Shown here piece after piece: positions 9,064 to 17,606 of a stretch of DNA of 41,364 bases. The stretch's first letter is position 1; each line of letters starts with the position of its first letter. This DNA is from Teichococcus oryzae. GTDB taxonomy: Bacteria > Pseudomonadota > Alphaproteobacteria > Acetobacterales > Acetobacteraceae. The notes under the pieces are model-generated. The model was given only the letters and a program-made list of their open reading frames with translations. It was not told where the DNA came from and searched no databases. The stretch is taken from NCBI RefSeq assembly GCF_008386565.1, contig NZ_VUKA01000018.1, positions 1 through 41,364 of the forward strand, in the 5' to 3' direction. The translations under genes and the position numbers were made by a program.

Positions 9064-10424
9064 TCGCCATCGCCTTTCTTCTCGGCCTGCTCGGGCTGCT
9101 CGTCTTCGCGGCGGCCGGCACCGGCCAATCCCTACCGATCGCCGAGATCCTGGGGCTGATCGCCGTTTTCATCGTCTTCTTCGGCGCCGGCGTGCATGTG
9201 GCGGCGGTGCTGGGCATCCTGGCGCTGCTGATCGGCGTGATCTTTTCCGACCGGCCCTTCTGGTTGTTCGCCGGGCAGACCTTCTGGGGGCCGTCGAGCA
9301 ATTTCGTGCTGGTGGCCGTGCCGCTCTTCCTGCTGATGGGGGAGATCCTGCTCCGCGCCGGCCTGTCGGACCGGCTCTACAAATCACTGAACATCTGGTT
9401 GAACCGGTTGCCGGGCGGGTTGCTCCACACCAACATCGCATCCTGCGCCCTGTTCTCGGCGATTTCCGGCTCCTCGGTGGCGACGGCGGCCACCATGGGT
9501 TCCGTCGCGCTGCCTTACTTCGACAACACGAAATACAGCCAGCGCATGGTGCTGGGCTCGCTGGCGGCGGGCGGCGCCATGGGCAACCTCATCCCGCCCG
9601 GCATCACCTTCATCGTCTACGGGCTGATCACCGAAACCTCGGTGGGCGCGCTCTACATCGCGGCGCTGCTGCCTAGCATCCTGGTCACGCTGCTCTTCGC
9701 CGGCGTCATCACCCTGCACGGGCTGCGCAACCCGCTCGCCAAGCCGGCCGCCCTGCCGCTTTCGGTGAAGCTGCGCTCCCTGGTCGGGCTGCTGCCGACC
9801 ATGGCGCTGATCGTCATGGTGCTGGGCTCCATCTATGGCGGCTATGCCACGCCGACCGAGGCGGCGGCGCTGGGCGTGGCGGGGGCCGCCTTCTTCGCCC
9901 TGGTGGAGCGGAGGCTGACCTTCCAGATGCTCAACGCCTCGGCCGAGGCGACGGCGCGCAACACCGCGCTGCTCGGGCTCATCATCCTCGCGGCGTATCT
10001 GCTGAACTACATCCTGACGGTGATCAACGTCCCGCAGGCGCTGGCGGACATGATCGCCAACCTGCCGGTGCCGCCCTGGGCGATCATGCTGGCCATCATC
10101 GGCATGTATTTCGCGCTGGGCACCTTCATGGAGGGCTTTTCCATGATCATCACCACCGTGCCCGTGGTGTTCCCCATCGTCGTCGCGCTGGGCTACGATC
10201 CGATCTGGTTCGGCGTGGTGGTGACGATGCTGGTGGAGATCGCCGCCATCAGCCCGCCGGACGGGACCGTGATGTATGTGCTGCAGGGCATGCGGCCGCG
10301 CGGCGGCCCGATCACCGATGTGTTCGTGGGCGTCATGCCCTTCCTGCTGGCCTATCTGGCCGCCGTGGGAATGCTGCTGATCTGGCCGGAGATCGCCCTC
10401 TGGCCGCTGAGCTTCATGCGGTAG
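9060..10424 (+). CDS. dctM: TRAP transporter large permease (DctM family)
   Basis: The ion-coupled transport subunit, 454 residues, about 12-13 membrane helices. It shows DctM landmarks: VPLFLLMGEILLRAGLSDRL, FSAISGSSVATAATMGSVALP, the GNLIPPGITFIVYG loop and ISPPDGTVMYVLQGM near the C-terminus. It uses a sodium or proton gradient to carry the DctP-bound substrate inward (family knowledge). The start ATG 9060 overlaps the dctQ stop by four bases. A 90-nt gap separates it from hyuA. Confidence 0.95.
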   Translation: MIAIAFLLGLLGLLVFAAAGTGQSLPIAEILGLIAVFIVFFGAGVHVAAVLGILALLIGVIFSDRPFWLFAGQTFWGPSSNFVLVAVPLFLLMGEILLRAGLSDRLYKSLNIWLNRLPGGLLHTNIASCALFSAISGSSVATAATMGSVALPYFDNTKYSQRMVLGSLAAGGAMGNLIPPGITFIVYGLITETSVGALYIAALLPSILVTLLFAGVITLHGLRNPLAKPAALPLSVKLRSLVGLLPTMALIVMVLGSIYGGYATPTEAAALGVAGAAFFALVERRLTFQMLNASAEATARNTALLGLIILAAYLLNYILTVINVPQALADMIANLPVPPWAIMLAIIGMYFALGTFMEGFSMIITTVPVVFPIVVALGYDPIWFGVVVTMLVEIAAISPPDGTVMYVLQGMRPRGGPITDVFVGVMPFLLAYLAAVGMLLIWPEIALWPLSFMR

Positions 10425-10514
10425 CCGCCGCCTTCCGATGATTTGACCCCATGTGACGGCCCGCGCCCGCCCGGGGCGCGTGGCCTTCCCCAATGCCGGA
10501 GTTTCCCGCGCGCC

Positions 10515-12569
10515 ATGGATTCCTTTATCCGGATCGCCATCGATATCGGTGGCACCTTCACTGACCTGCAGATCCTGGACGAGCGCAGCGGTGCGCTCAG
10601 CAGCCTCAAGACGCCCACCACGCCGGAAGACCCCTCGATCGGGCTGCTGGCGGGCATCCGGGAAGCCGCCGACCGCTTCGGCTTCTCGCTCCGCGACATC
10701 CGCCTGCTGCTGCATGGCACCACCATCGCGACCAACGCGGTGCTGGAGCGCCGCCTGGGGCGGGGCGTGCTGCTGACCACGGCGGGCTTCGAGGACGTGC
10801 TGGAGATCGGCCGCCATTCCCGCCGGGACATCTATGGCCTGCGCCCGCACCAGGAGCCGCCGCTCATCCCGCGCGATCGCCGGCTGGGCCTGCCCGAGCG
10901 CATGCGCGGCGACGGCCGGGCGGAGCGGAGCCTGGCCGCCGAGGCGGTGGAGGCCCTGCTGCCCCGCCTGGATGCCCTGGAAGCGGACACCGTCGCCGTC
11001 TGCCTGCTGAACGCCCATGTCAACGCGGCGCATGAGCAGCTGGTGGCGGAACGCCTGCAAGCCCTGCGGCCGCATCTTCCGGTGTCCATCTCCAGCGAGA
11101 TCAGCCCGGAGATCCGCGAATATGAGCGTTCCTCCACCACGGTGCTGAACGCGCTGCTGATGCCGGTGGTGGGCGGCTATCTCGACCGGATGGGTTCCCG
11201 CATGGCCGAGGCCGGGCTCGATGCCCGGCTTCTCCTGGTGCAATCCAATGGCGGCGTCTGCAGCCCGGAAGTGGCCAAGCGGCAGCCCGCGCGGCTGCTG
11301 CTCTCCGGCCCGAGCGGCGGCGCGCTGGCGACGCTGCGGATGGCCGAGACGCTGGGGCGGCCGAACCTGCTCGGCGTCGACATGGGTGGCACCAGCTACG
11401 ACATCTGCGTGGTGCGGGAGGGCGCGGTCACGCAGATGACCCAGGGCGAGATCGACAATTTGCCGGTCCGGCTGCCCATGGTGGAGATCCGCACCATCGG
11501 CTCCGGTGGCGGCTCCATCGCGGCGATCGACGATGCGGGGCGGCTGCGCGTCGGCCCGCGCAGCGCCGGCTCCCGTCCCGGCCCGGTCTGCTATGGGCGC
11601 GGCGGCACGGAACCGGCGGTGACCGACGCCAATATCGTCCTCGGCCGGCTCGATCCGCGCTTCTTCCTGGGTGGCGCCATGGCGCTCGACAGCGCCGGTG
11701 CGGCCGGGGCCATCGCCGCCCGGATCGGCGCACCGCTGGGCTTCGGCACGGAACAGGCCGCCGAGGGCATCCTGGCCGTCACCGACACCAACCTCGCCGC
11801 CGCCGCCCGCCTCAGCCTGTTCGAGAAGGGGCTCGATCCGCGCGATTTCAGCCTGCTGTCCTTTGGCGGGGCCGGTGGGCTGCATGCCGTCTCGGTGGCG
11901 GAGGAACTGGGCATCGGGGAGGTGGTGTTCCCCACCGATGCCAGCACCTTCTCCGCCTTCGGCATCCTGCATTCCGACATCGTGCACGACCTGGTGCGCT
12001 CCCGCGTCATGCCGCTGGACGAGGCGGCCCTGCCCTGGATCGAGGAGGCGCTGGCCGCGCTCCGCGCGCAGGGCGAGGCGCTCCTCGACGCCGATGGCGT
12101 GCCGGCGGCCGACCGGCGCTTCATGGCCTCGGCCGATCTGCGCTATCACGGCCAGGCTTTCGAGCTGGTGGTGCCGTGGTCCGCGGCGCGGGCCGACCCT
12201 CAGGCGCTGGCCGCCATGCTGGCCGATTTCCATCTTCTGCATGAGCAGCGCTTTTCCTATTCCAACCCGGAAGCGCCGGTCGAGCTGGTGGCCCTTCGCC
12301 TGGGATGCACGGGGCTGCTGCCCCCCGTGAAGACCCTGCGCAACGCCGCCCGCGGCGCCGACCGCATGCCGGAGGCACGAGACCTCTGGCTGCGCGGCGA
12401 ATGGCGCGCGGTGCCCGTGTATCAGCGTGAGCAATTGTCCGGCCCGATCGATGGGCCCGCGCTGATCGAGGAAGAATACACCACCATCTTCCTGGCCGGA
12501 GGCTGGCGCTGCGCACCCGGCCCGGCCGGCGCGCTGATCGCCCGCAAGGAGGCCATCCATCATGCTTGA
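10515..12569 (+). CDS. hyuA: hydantoinase/oxoprolinase family subunit A (first copy)
   Basis: ATP-dependent HyuA-type subunit (Hydant_A_N plus Hydantoinase_A domains), 684 residues. It carries the actin-like phosphate loops IDIGGTFTDLQ near the N-terminus, LHGTTIATNAVLERR, LLLSGPSGGALATL and GVDMGGTSYDI, then TIGSGGGSIAAID. With HyuB the family hydrolyses 5-oxoproline or N-methylhydantoin, or carboxylates ketones, at the cost of ATP. The sequence alone does not decide which. It overlaps hyuB by 8 nt. ATG 10515 is chosen because the IDIGGTFTD loop normally lies within 15 residues of the start. The Shine-Dalgarno there is weak. Confidence 0.9.
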   Translation: MDSFIRIAIDIGGTFTDLQILDERSGALSSLKTPTTPEDPSIGLLAGIREAADRFGFSLRDIRLLLHGTTIATNAVLERRLGRGVLLTTAGFEDVLEIGRHSRRDIYGLRPHQEPPLIPRDRRLGLPERMRGDGRAERSLAAEAVEALLPRLDALEADTVAVCLLNAHVNAAHEQLVAERLQALRPHLPVSISSEISPEIREYERSSTTVLNALLMPVVGGYLDRMGSRMAEAGLDARLLLVQSNGGVCSPEVAKRQPARLLLSGPSGGALATLRMAETLGRPNLLGVDMGGTSYDICVVREGAVTQMTQGEIDNLPVRLPMVEIRTIGSGGGSIAAIDDAGRLRVGPRSAGSRPGPVCYGRGGTEPAVTDANIVLGRLDPRFFLGGAMALDSAGAAGAIAARIGAPLGFGTEQAAEGILAVTDTNLAAAARLSLFEKGLDPRDFSLLSFGGAGGLHAVSVAEELGIGEVVFPTDASTFSAFGILHSDIVHDLVRSRVMPLDEAALPWIEEALAALRAQGEALLDADGVPAADRRFMASADLRYHGQAFELVVPWSAARADPQALAAMLADFHLLHEQRFSYSNPEAPVELVALRLGCTGLLPPVKTLRNAARGADRMPEARDLWLRGEWRAVPVYQREQLSGPIDGPALIEEEYTTIFLAGGWRCAPGPAGALIARKEAIHHA

Positions 12570-14187
12570 TCCCGTCGCGCTCGAAATCCTCCGCAACGCC
12601 CTGACCGCCACCGCGGCCGAGATGGATGTGACGGTGTGGCGCACCAGCCGCTCCACCGTGGTGCGGGAGCTGCTGGATTATTCCACCGCCGTGTTCGACC
12701 GCGACGGTCAGAACGTCGCCCAGGCGGCGCGCATCCCGCAGCACCTGAATTCCATGGGCTCCGGCCTGCTGACCGTGCTGCGCGAGCACCTGCCTGTTGA
12801 GCAATGGGAGGAAGGCGATGTGGTCATCACCAACGATCCCTATTGCGGCGGCCAGCATATTCCCGACATCCTCGCCTTCCGGCCGGTTTTCCTGGACGGG
12901 CAGCGGGTGGCGATCGTCGGCACGCTTTGCCACCATCTCGACATGGGCGGCATGGCCGCTGGCTCCTATGCCGCCGCCGCCACCGAGATCTTCCAGGAAG
13001 GGCTGCGCATCCCGCCGCTGAAGCTGGTGCGCGGCGGTGTGCTGAACACCGACCTGCTGGCCATGATGCGGCAGAATGTGCGCCGGCCGGACATGCTCTG
13101 GGGCGACCTGCAAGCGCAGATCGCCTCGCTGGCGGTGGGGGAGGCCAATATCCGCCGCCTGGCGGCCCGCACCGGCGCGGAAAGCTTCATTGCCGCCTGC
13201 GCCCAGATGCTGGATGGCAGCGAGCGCGCCATGCGCGCCATGATCGGCCGCATCCCGGACGGGCGGTACGAGTTCGAGGATTTCCTCGACGATGACGGCA
13301 TCTCGCCGGACGCCATCCGCATCCACGCCGCCGTGGTGGTGGAGGGGGAGGAGATCACCATCGATCTTTCCGGCTGCGGCGGGCAGGCGATCGGGCCGGT
13401 CAACGCCACCCTGGCCTCGGCGCAATCGGCGATCTCCTATGCCGTGATGGCGGTGGCCGATGTGGAGATCCCGGCCAATGCCGGCTGCTACCGCCCGATC
13501 CGCACCATCGCGCCGGAAGGCCTGATCGTGAATGCCCGCCACCCCGCGCCGGTGGCCAACCGCGTCGCGGTCAGCCACAGGCTGGCGACCACCATCCTGG
13601 GCGCCCTGCACCAGGCCATCCCGGGCCGGGTGCCGGCGGCCTATTACGGCGTTTCCTATGTCTGCTCCTTCCAGACCATCGGCGAGAATGGCGAGCGGGG
13701 CGTGCTGGTGGAGATCGAGGTGGGCGGCAGCGGCGCCTATGCCGACAAGGACGGGCTTTCCGCCTACACCTTCGGCATGCACAACAACTCGAACATCCCG
13801 GCGGAGATGATCGAGAGCGAGTTGCCGCTGACCATCACCGGCTACGGCCTGGTGCCGGGCTCGGGCGGGGCCGGGCGGCATCGCGGCGGGCTCGGCCTGT
13901 TCCGGGAATGGCGCATCGACAGCGCGGAGGCGATCTTCACCGCCAATCTGGAACGCTTCAAGTTCCAGCCCTACGGCCTCGAAGGCGGCGGCAAGGGCCG
14001 GGAAGGGCGCCTCATCATCATCAGCGGCGGGGAGCGCAGGGTGCTCGGCTCCAAGGTCAACAACCTGCGCCTGAAGCGCGGCGACATCGTGCGCCTGGAA
14101 ACCTCGGGCGGCGGCGGCTATGGCAATCCGGTGGAGCGCAGCGCCGAGGCCCGCGCGCGGGACGCGGCCCTGGGCTACGTTGCCTGA
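12562..14187 (+). CDS. hyuB: hydantoinase/oxoprolinase family subunit B (first copy)
   Basis: Hydantoinase_B-type subunit (PF02538), 541 residues, partner of the preceding HyuA. Characteristic segments are LDYSTAVFDRDGQNVAQ, the GDVVITNDPYCGGQHIPD metal-site region, CHHLDMGGMAAGSYA and VPGSGGAGRHRGGLG near the C-terminus, ending in GGGGYGNP. AAGGAGG lies 9 nt before ATG 12562, and the start lies inside hyuA, so the subunits are translationally coupled. It faces the dadA-like gene tail to tail. Confidence 0.9.
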   Translation: MLDPVALEILRNALTATAAEMDVTVWRTSRSTVVRELLDYSTAVFDRDGQNVAQAARIPQHLNSMGSGLLTVLREHLPVEQWEEGDVVITNDPYCGGQHIPDILAFRPVFLDGQRVAIVGTLCHHLDMGGMAAGSYAAAATEIFQEGLRIPPLKLVRGGVLNTDLLAMMRQNVRRPDMLWGDLQAQIASLAVGEANIRRLAARTGAESFIAACAQMLDGSERAMRAMIGRIPDGRYEFEDFLDDDGISPDAIRIHAAVVVEGEEITIDLSGCGGQAIGPVNATLASAQSAISYAVMAVADVEIPANAGCYRPIRTIAPEGLIVNARHPAPVANRVAVSHRLATTILGALHQAIPGRVPAAYYGVSYVCSFQTIGENGERGVLVEIEVGGSGAYADKDGLSAYTFGMHNNSNIPAEMIESELPLTITGYGLVPGSGGAGRHRGGLGLFREWRIDSAEAIFTANLERFKFQPYGLEGGGKGREGRLIIISGGERRVLGSKVNNLRLKRGDIVRLETSGGGGYGNPVERSAEARARDAALGYVA

Positions 14188-14196
14188 TGGCGGCGC

Positions 14197-14220
14197 GCGG
14201 AGCGGCTAGAACCGCTCCGC
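14197..14220. terminator. perfect 9-bp hairpin at a convergent junction
   Basis: GCGGAGCGG (14197-14205), loop CTAGAA, CCGCTCCGC (14212-14220). It sits in the 18-nt gap between hyuB and the convergent dadA-like gene and includes the latter's stop codon. There is no T run on either side, so classical intrinsic termination is not assured. It could slow both converging polymerases. Confidence 0.45.
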
Positions 14221-15447
14221 CCGATAGGGCGCGGGGTCGATGAAGGGCGCCTCGCCGGTCATCATCTCGGCCAGCAGCCGGCCGGTGGTGGGGCCCAGCG
14301 TCAGCCCCTGATGGGCGTGGCCGAAGGCGCACCAAGCCCCCTGTTGTCCGGGCAGGGGCCCGATGATGGGCAGCATGTCCGGCGTGCAGGGGCGCACGCC
14401 CATCCAGGGCCTGTCCTCCACCTTTTCTGCCAGCGGCAGCAGGGTGCGGGCGATGGGCTCGGCGCGCGCCAGCTGGACGGGCGTGGCCGGCGCGTCGGGA
14501 CGCGCGAATTCGGCGCCGGTGGTCAGGCGGATGCCCGCGCGCATGGGCGCGAGCAGGAAGCCGCTGGCGACATCGAGAACGGGCCGGTTGAGCACCGCAT
14601 TGCCACGCAGGCCGAAATGGTAGTGGTAGCCGCGCTTCCCGAAGAGAGGCGGCGCATAGCCCAGCGGCCCCGTTGCCTTGGAGGAAGCCGCGCCGAGGGC
14701 GATCACGACCTCCTGCGCCTTGGCAGGGCCGTCGCTGGTCTGCACCTGCCAGCCGGCGCCGTGGCGCCGCAGGGTGGCGGCGTCGCCCCTGGCAAGGCTG
14801 CCGCCCAGCTTGGTGAAAAGCGCGGCATAAGCCAGCGTGAGCGCCTGAGGGTCGCTGACGGAACAGGCGTCGGTCCAGTGCAGGGCGCCGGCGCGCCGGA
14901 CCAGCAGGTGGGGCTCGGCGGCAGCCAGCGCATCACTGTCGAGCACAGCGTAGTTCACGCCATGGGCGCGGTGCGCGGCGTCCGCCTGCACCGCCGCGGC
15001 CTCCAGCTCCCCCTGGGTGCTGAACAGCCGCATCCAGCCGATGGGGCGCAGCAGCCCTGCCGCCCCGGCGTCCCGCGCCACCGCCATGTGCTCGTCAAGG
15101 CAGGTGACGATCAGCTTCGCGTAGTCCGCGGCGACGCGCAGATAGCGTTCCGGCTCCGAATGCCACCAGTAGCGCAGCAGCGGAGACATGAAGCCGGGCA
15201 AGGCCAGCGGATGGTAGGAAACATCCACGGCCTTGTTCCGCGCGATGCGCAGCAACTCGGCCGTGCTGCGGGGGAAGGGATGGGGATGGACGGCCTCCCG
15301 CTGGATCAGCCCGCCATTGCCGAAGGACGCGCCCTCGCCAGGACCCTGCCGGTCCACCAGCATGACGTCGACGCCGCGCCGGCGCAGATGCAGGGCCACC
15401 GAAACCCCCACCATGCCGGCACCCAGCACCAAGACCGACCTTCCCAT
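14206..15447 (-). CDS. FAD-dependent amino acid dehydrogenase/oxidase (DadA/DAO family)
   Basis: Flavoprotein of the D-amino-acid dehydrogenase family (PF01266), 413 residues. The Rossmann FAD motif is GAGMVGVSVALHLRRRG at residues 8-24, followed by MLVDRQGPGEGASFGNGGLI, where DadA proteins have SFANAG. The C-terminal GFGHAHQ-type segment is AFGHAHQGLTLGPTTGRLLA. Members oxidise D-amino acids, or N-methylated ones such as sarcosine, and pass electrons to quinone or oxygen. GGAGGAAG precedes ATG 15447. It lies 37 nt after hyuA2 in the same direction, so it is probably the last gene of the lysR-side operon. A role in oxidising an amino acid released by HyuAB is inference. Confidence 0.85.
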   Translation of the reverse strand: MGRSVLVLGAGMVGVSVALHLRRRGVDVMLVDRQGPGEGASFGNGGLIQREAVHPHPFPRSTAELLRIARNKAVDVSYHPLALPGFMSPLLRYWWHSEPERYLRVAADYAKLIVTCLDEHMAVARDAGAAGLLRPIGWMRLFSTQGELEAAAVQADAAHRAHGVNYAVLDSDALAAAEPHLLVRRAGALHWTDACSVSDPQALTLAYAALFTKLGGSLARGDAATLRRHGAGWQVQTSDGPAKAQEVVIALGAASSKATGPLGYAPPLFGKRGYHYHFGLRGNAVLNRPVLDVASGFLLAPMRAGIRLTTGAEFARPDAPATPVQLARAEPIARTLLPLAEKVEDRPWMGVRPCTPDMLPIIGPLPGQQGAWCAFGHAHQGLTLGPTTGRLLAEMMTGEAPFIDPAPYRAERF

Positions 15448-15483
15448 TCGCCATCTTCCTCCAGCAGCCGCCGGCCCGAATCG

Positions 15484-17580
15484 CTACGGGCCGGCCCCCG
15501 TATTGATGGCGATGTTGCCGTGGTCGTCGAGCCGTACCGTCATTCCGGGCGGTATGACACAGGTGCAGTCATATTCCTCCACCACCGCCGGGCCCTGCCA
15601 TTCGCGCCCGGCCAGATGGCCGCGTTGCAGGACCGGCGTCGGCATCCAGCCATGTTCGGGGCCGAAGAAGGCGTCGCGCTGCGCGGGCGGGGCAGTGGCG
15701 GGGGCCGGCATGGCGGGCTTCGCGTTGCGCAGGGTGTCCAGCCGTCCGGCGGCGAAAAGATTCAGGCTGACCAGTTCCACCGGCTCCCCCGGGCCGGCGC
15801 GGTGGCCATAGGTGCGCTCATGCTCGTCGGCGAAGGCGGCATCCAGGCGGGCGGCGGTCGCTTCGTCGATCGCCCCTTCCGGCATGGAAACGGAAAGCTC
15901 ATAGGCCTGGCCGCGGTAATGCAGCTTGGCGAAGCGGCGCAGATGGATCTGCCCGGGCGTGAAGCCATCCGCAGCCAGCTTCGCCATGGCCTGTTCCTCC
16001 AGCGCCCGCCAGGCGGCCGCCAGCTCCGGCACGTCCAGGGCGCCAGTGATCTGACGGAAGGTGCGGGACAGGTGATACTCCACATCCGAGTGCAGCAGGC
16101 CGACGGACGAGAAAACGCCCGCCGAAGGCGGAATGATCACGCTGCGGATGCCGAGGGAGCGCGCCATGCCGGCCGCGAAAAGCGGGCCATTGCCGCCGAA
16201 GGCCACCAGGGCGAAGTCGCGCGGATCGCGCCCGCGCTCGGAGGACACCGCCTTGATGGCGCGGATCATGTTCGAGGCGGCCACGAGATGCGCGCCATAG
16301 GCCGCCTGCTCCACCGGAAGGTTCAGCGGGGCCGCGACCTTTTCCGTGAAGGCGGCGCGTGACTTCGCGGCATCCAGCTTCACGGCGCCCCCGGCCAGGT
16401 GGCGGGGATTGATGTAGCCGAGCACGACATTGGCATCCGTCACGGTCGGCTCCGTGCCGCCAAGGTCGTAGCAGACGGGGCCGGGGAAGGAGCCGGCGCT
16501 CTGCGGCCCGACCTTCGGCGCGCCCCCGGCATCGATGGCGATGATGGAGCCGCCGCCCGCGCCGACCTCGGCCAGGTCGATGGCGGGCACCTTCAGCACA
16601 TAGCCCGCCCCCGACATCAGCCGGGAGCCGATCATGATGCCGCCGCCCACGGAATATTCCTCCGCCCGCGACACCTCGCCATTCTCGACCAGCGCCGCCT
16701 TCGCGGTGGTTCCCCCCATGTCGAAGGAGATGACCTTGTCGAAGCCCGCGCGCCGCGCCAGGGATTGCGCGCCGATGACCCCGGCCGCCGGCCCGGATTC
16801 GATGATGTTGACCGGCATCTCCGCCGCGACCTCGGCGGGGGTGAGGCCGCCATTGGACTGCATCAGCAGCACCGGCGCCGTGACCCCGATGCGCCGCAGA
16901 TCGCCGCCCAGCGAGTTCAGATAGCGCCCGACCACCGGCTTCACATAGGAATTGATGACCGTGGTGGAGGTGCGCTCGTATTCCTTGATCTCCGGCAGGA
17001 CTTCCGAGCTGATGGAGATCACCATCCCCGGCGCCTTCCGCCGGATGATGTCGCGGATCATCCGCTCATGCGCGTCGTTGACGTAGGAATGCAGCAGGCA
17101 GACGGAGATCGCCTCCACCTTCTCGGCGAGCAGCCTGTCCAGCACCGCCTCGACCTCGGCGGGATCGAGGGGGCGTTCGATGCCGCCCCGGGCGTTCACC
17201 CGCTCATCGACCTCGCAGCGGAGATACCGCTCGACCAGGGCAGGGGGCTTCTCCCAGGTCAGGTCATAGAGCCTGGGCATGCGCAGCAGCCGCAGTTCCA
17301 GCACATCCCGGAAGCCCTTGGTGGTGATCAGCCCCGTGCGCGCGCCCTTCAGCTCCAGGATGGCGTTGGAGGCCACGGTGGTGCCGTGCAGCAGCTCCAC
17401 CACATCCGCGGCGCCCAGTCCGTTCTCGGCGAAAACCTCCTCCAGCCCCTCGCTGATGGCGCGGGCATAGTCATCGACGGTCGACGACACCTTCTTGGTG
17501 ATGACACGGCCATCCCCCCGCATGATGGCGATGTCGGTGAAGGTGCCGCCGATATCCACGCCGACCCGGATGCTGTTCAT
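15484..17580 (-). CDS. hyuA: hydantoinase/oxoprolinase family subunit A (second copy)
   Basis: Second HyuA-type ATPase subunit, 698 residues from ATG 17580. The loops match the family: VGVDIGGTFTDIAIM, LLHGTTVASNAILELK, IIESGPAAGVIGA, FDMGGTTAKAALVE and GAGGGSIIAID. It is clearly paralogous to the copy at 10515 but differs widely outside the loops, so a recent duplication is unlikely. Two starts compete: ATG 17580 has GGAG 8 nt upstream, while ATG 17610 overlaps the hyuB2 stop (ATGA) but has no Shine-Dalgarno. Family N-termini favour the shorter form. Confidence 0.88.
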   Translation of the reverse strand: MNSIRVGVDIGGTFTDIAIMRGDGRVITKKVSSTVDDYARAISEGLEEVFAENGLGAADVVELLHGTTVASNAILELKGARTGLITTKGFRDVLELRLLRMPRLYDLTWEKPPALVERYLRCEVDERVNARGGIERPLDPAEVEAVLDRLLAEKVEAISVCLLHSYVNDAHERMIRDIIRRKAPGMVISISSEVLPEIKEYERTSTTVINSYVKPVVGRYLNSLGGDLRRIGVTAPVLLMQSNGGLTPAEVAAEMPVNIIESGPAAGVIGAQSLARRAGFDKVISFDMGGTTAKAALVENGEVSRAEEYSVGGGIMIGSRLMSGAGYVLKVPAIDLAEVGAGGGSIIAIDAGGAPKVGPQSAGSFPGPVCYDLGGTEPTVTDANVVLGYINPRHLAGGAVKLDAAKSRAAFTEKVAAPLNLPVEQAAYGAHLVAASNMIRAIKAVSSERGRDPRDFALVAFGGNGPLFAAGMARSLGIRSVIIPPSAGVFSSVGLLHSDVEYHLSRTFRQITGALDVPELAAAWRALEEQAMAKLAADGFTPGQIHLRRFAKLHYRGQAYELSVSMPEGAIDEATAARLDAAFADEHERTYGHRAGPGEPVELVSLNLFAAGRLDTLRNAKPAMPAPATAPPAQRDAFFGPEHGWMPTPVLQRGHLAGREWQGPAVVEEYDCTCVIPPGMTVRLDDHGNIAINTGAGP

Positions 17581-17606
17581 GGCTTGGTTCTCCACGATCT
17601 TGTTCG

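Noticed and set aside
9384-12656. 1090-codon open frame on the minus strand
   Set aside because: Lies opposite dctM, hyuA and hyuB, whose family motifs are certain. The translation is low-complexity (Gly, Arg, Gln, His rich), as expected from the antisense of GC-rich codons.
14311-16362. 683-codon open frame on the plus strand
   Set aside because: Antisense of the dadA-like and second hyuA genes; composition typical of a shadow frame and no family motif.
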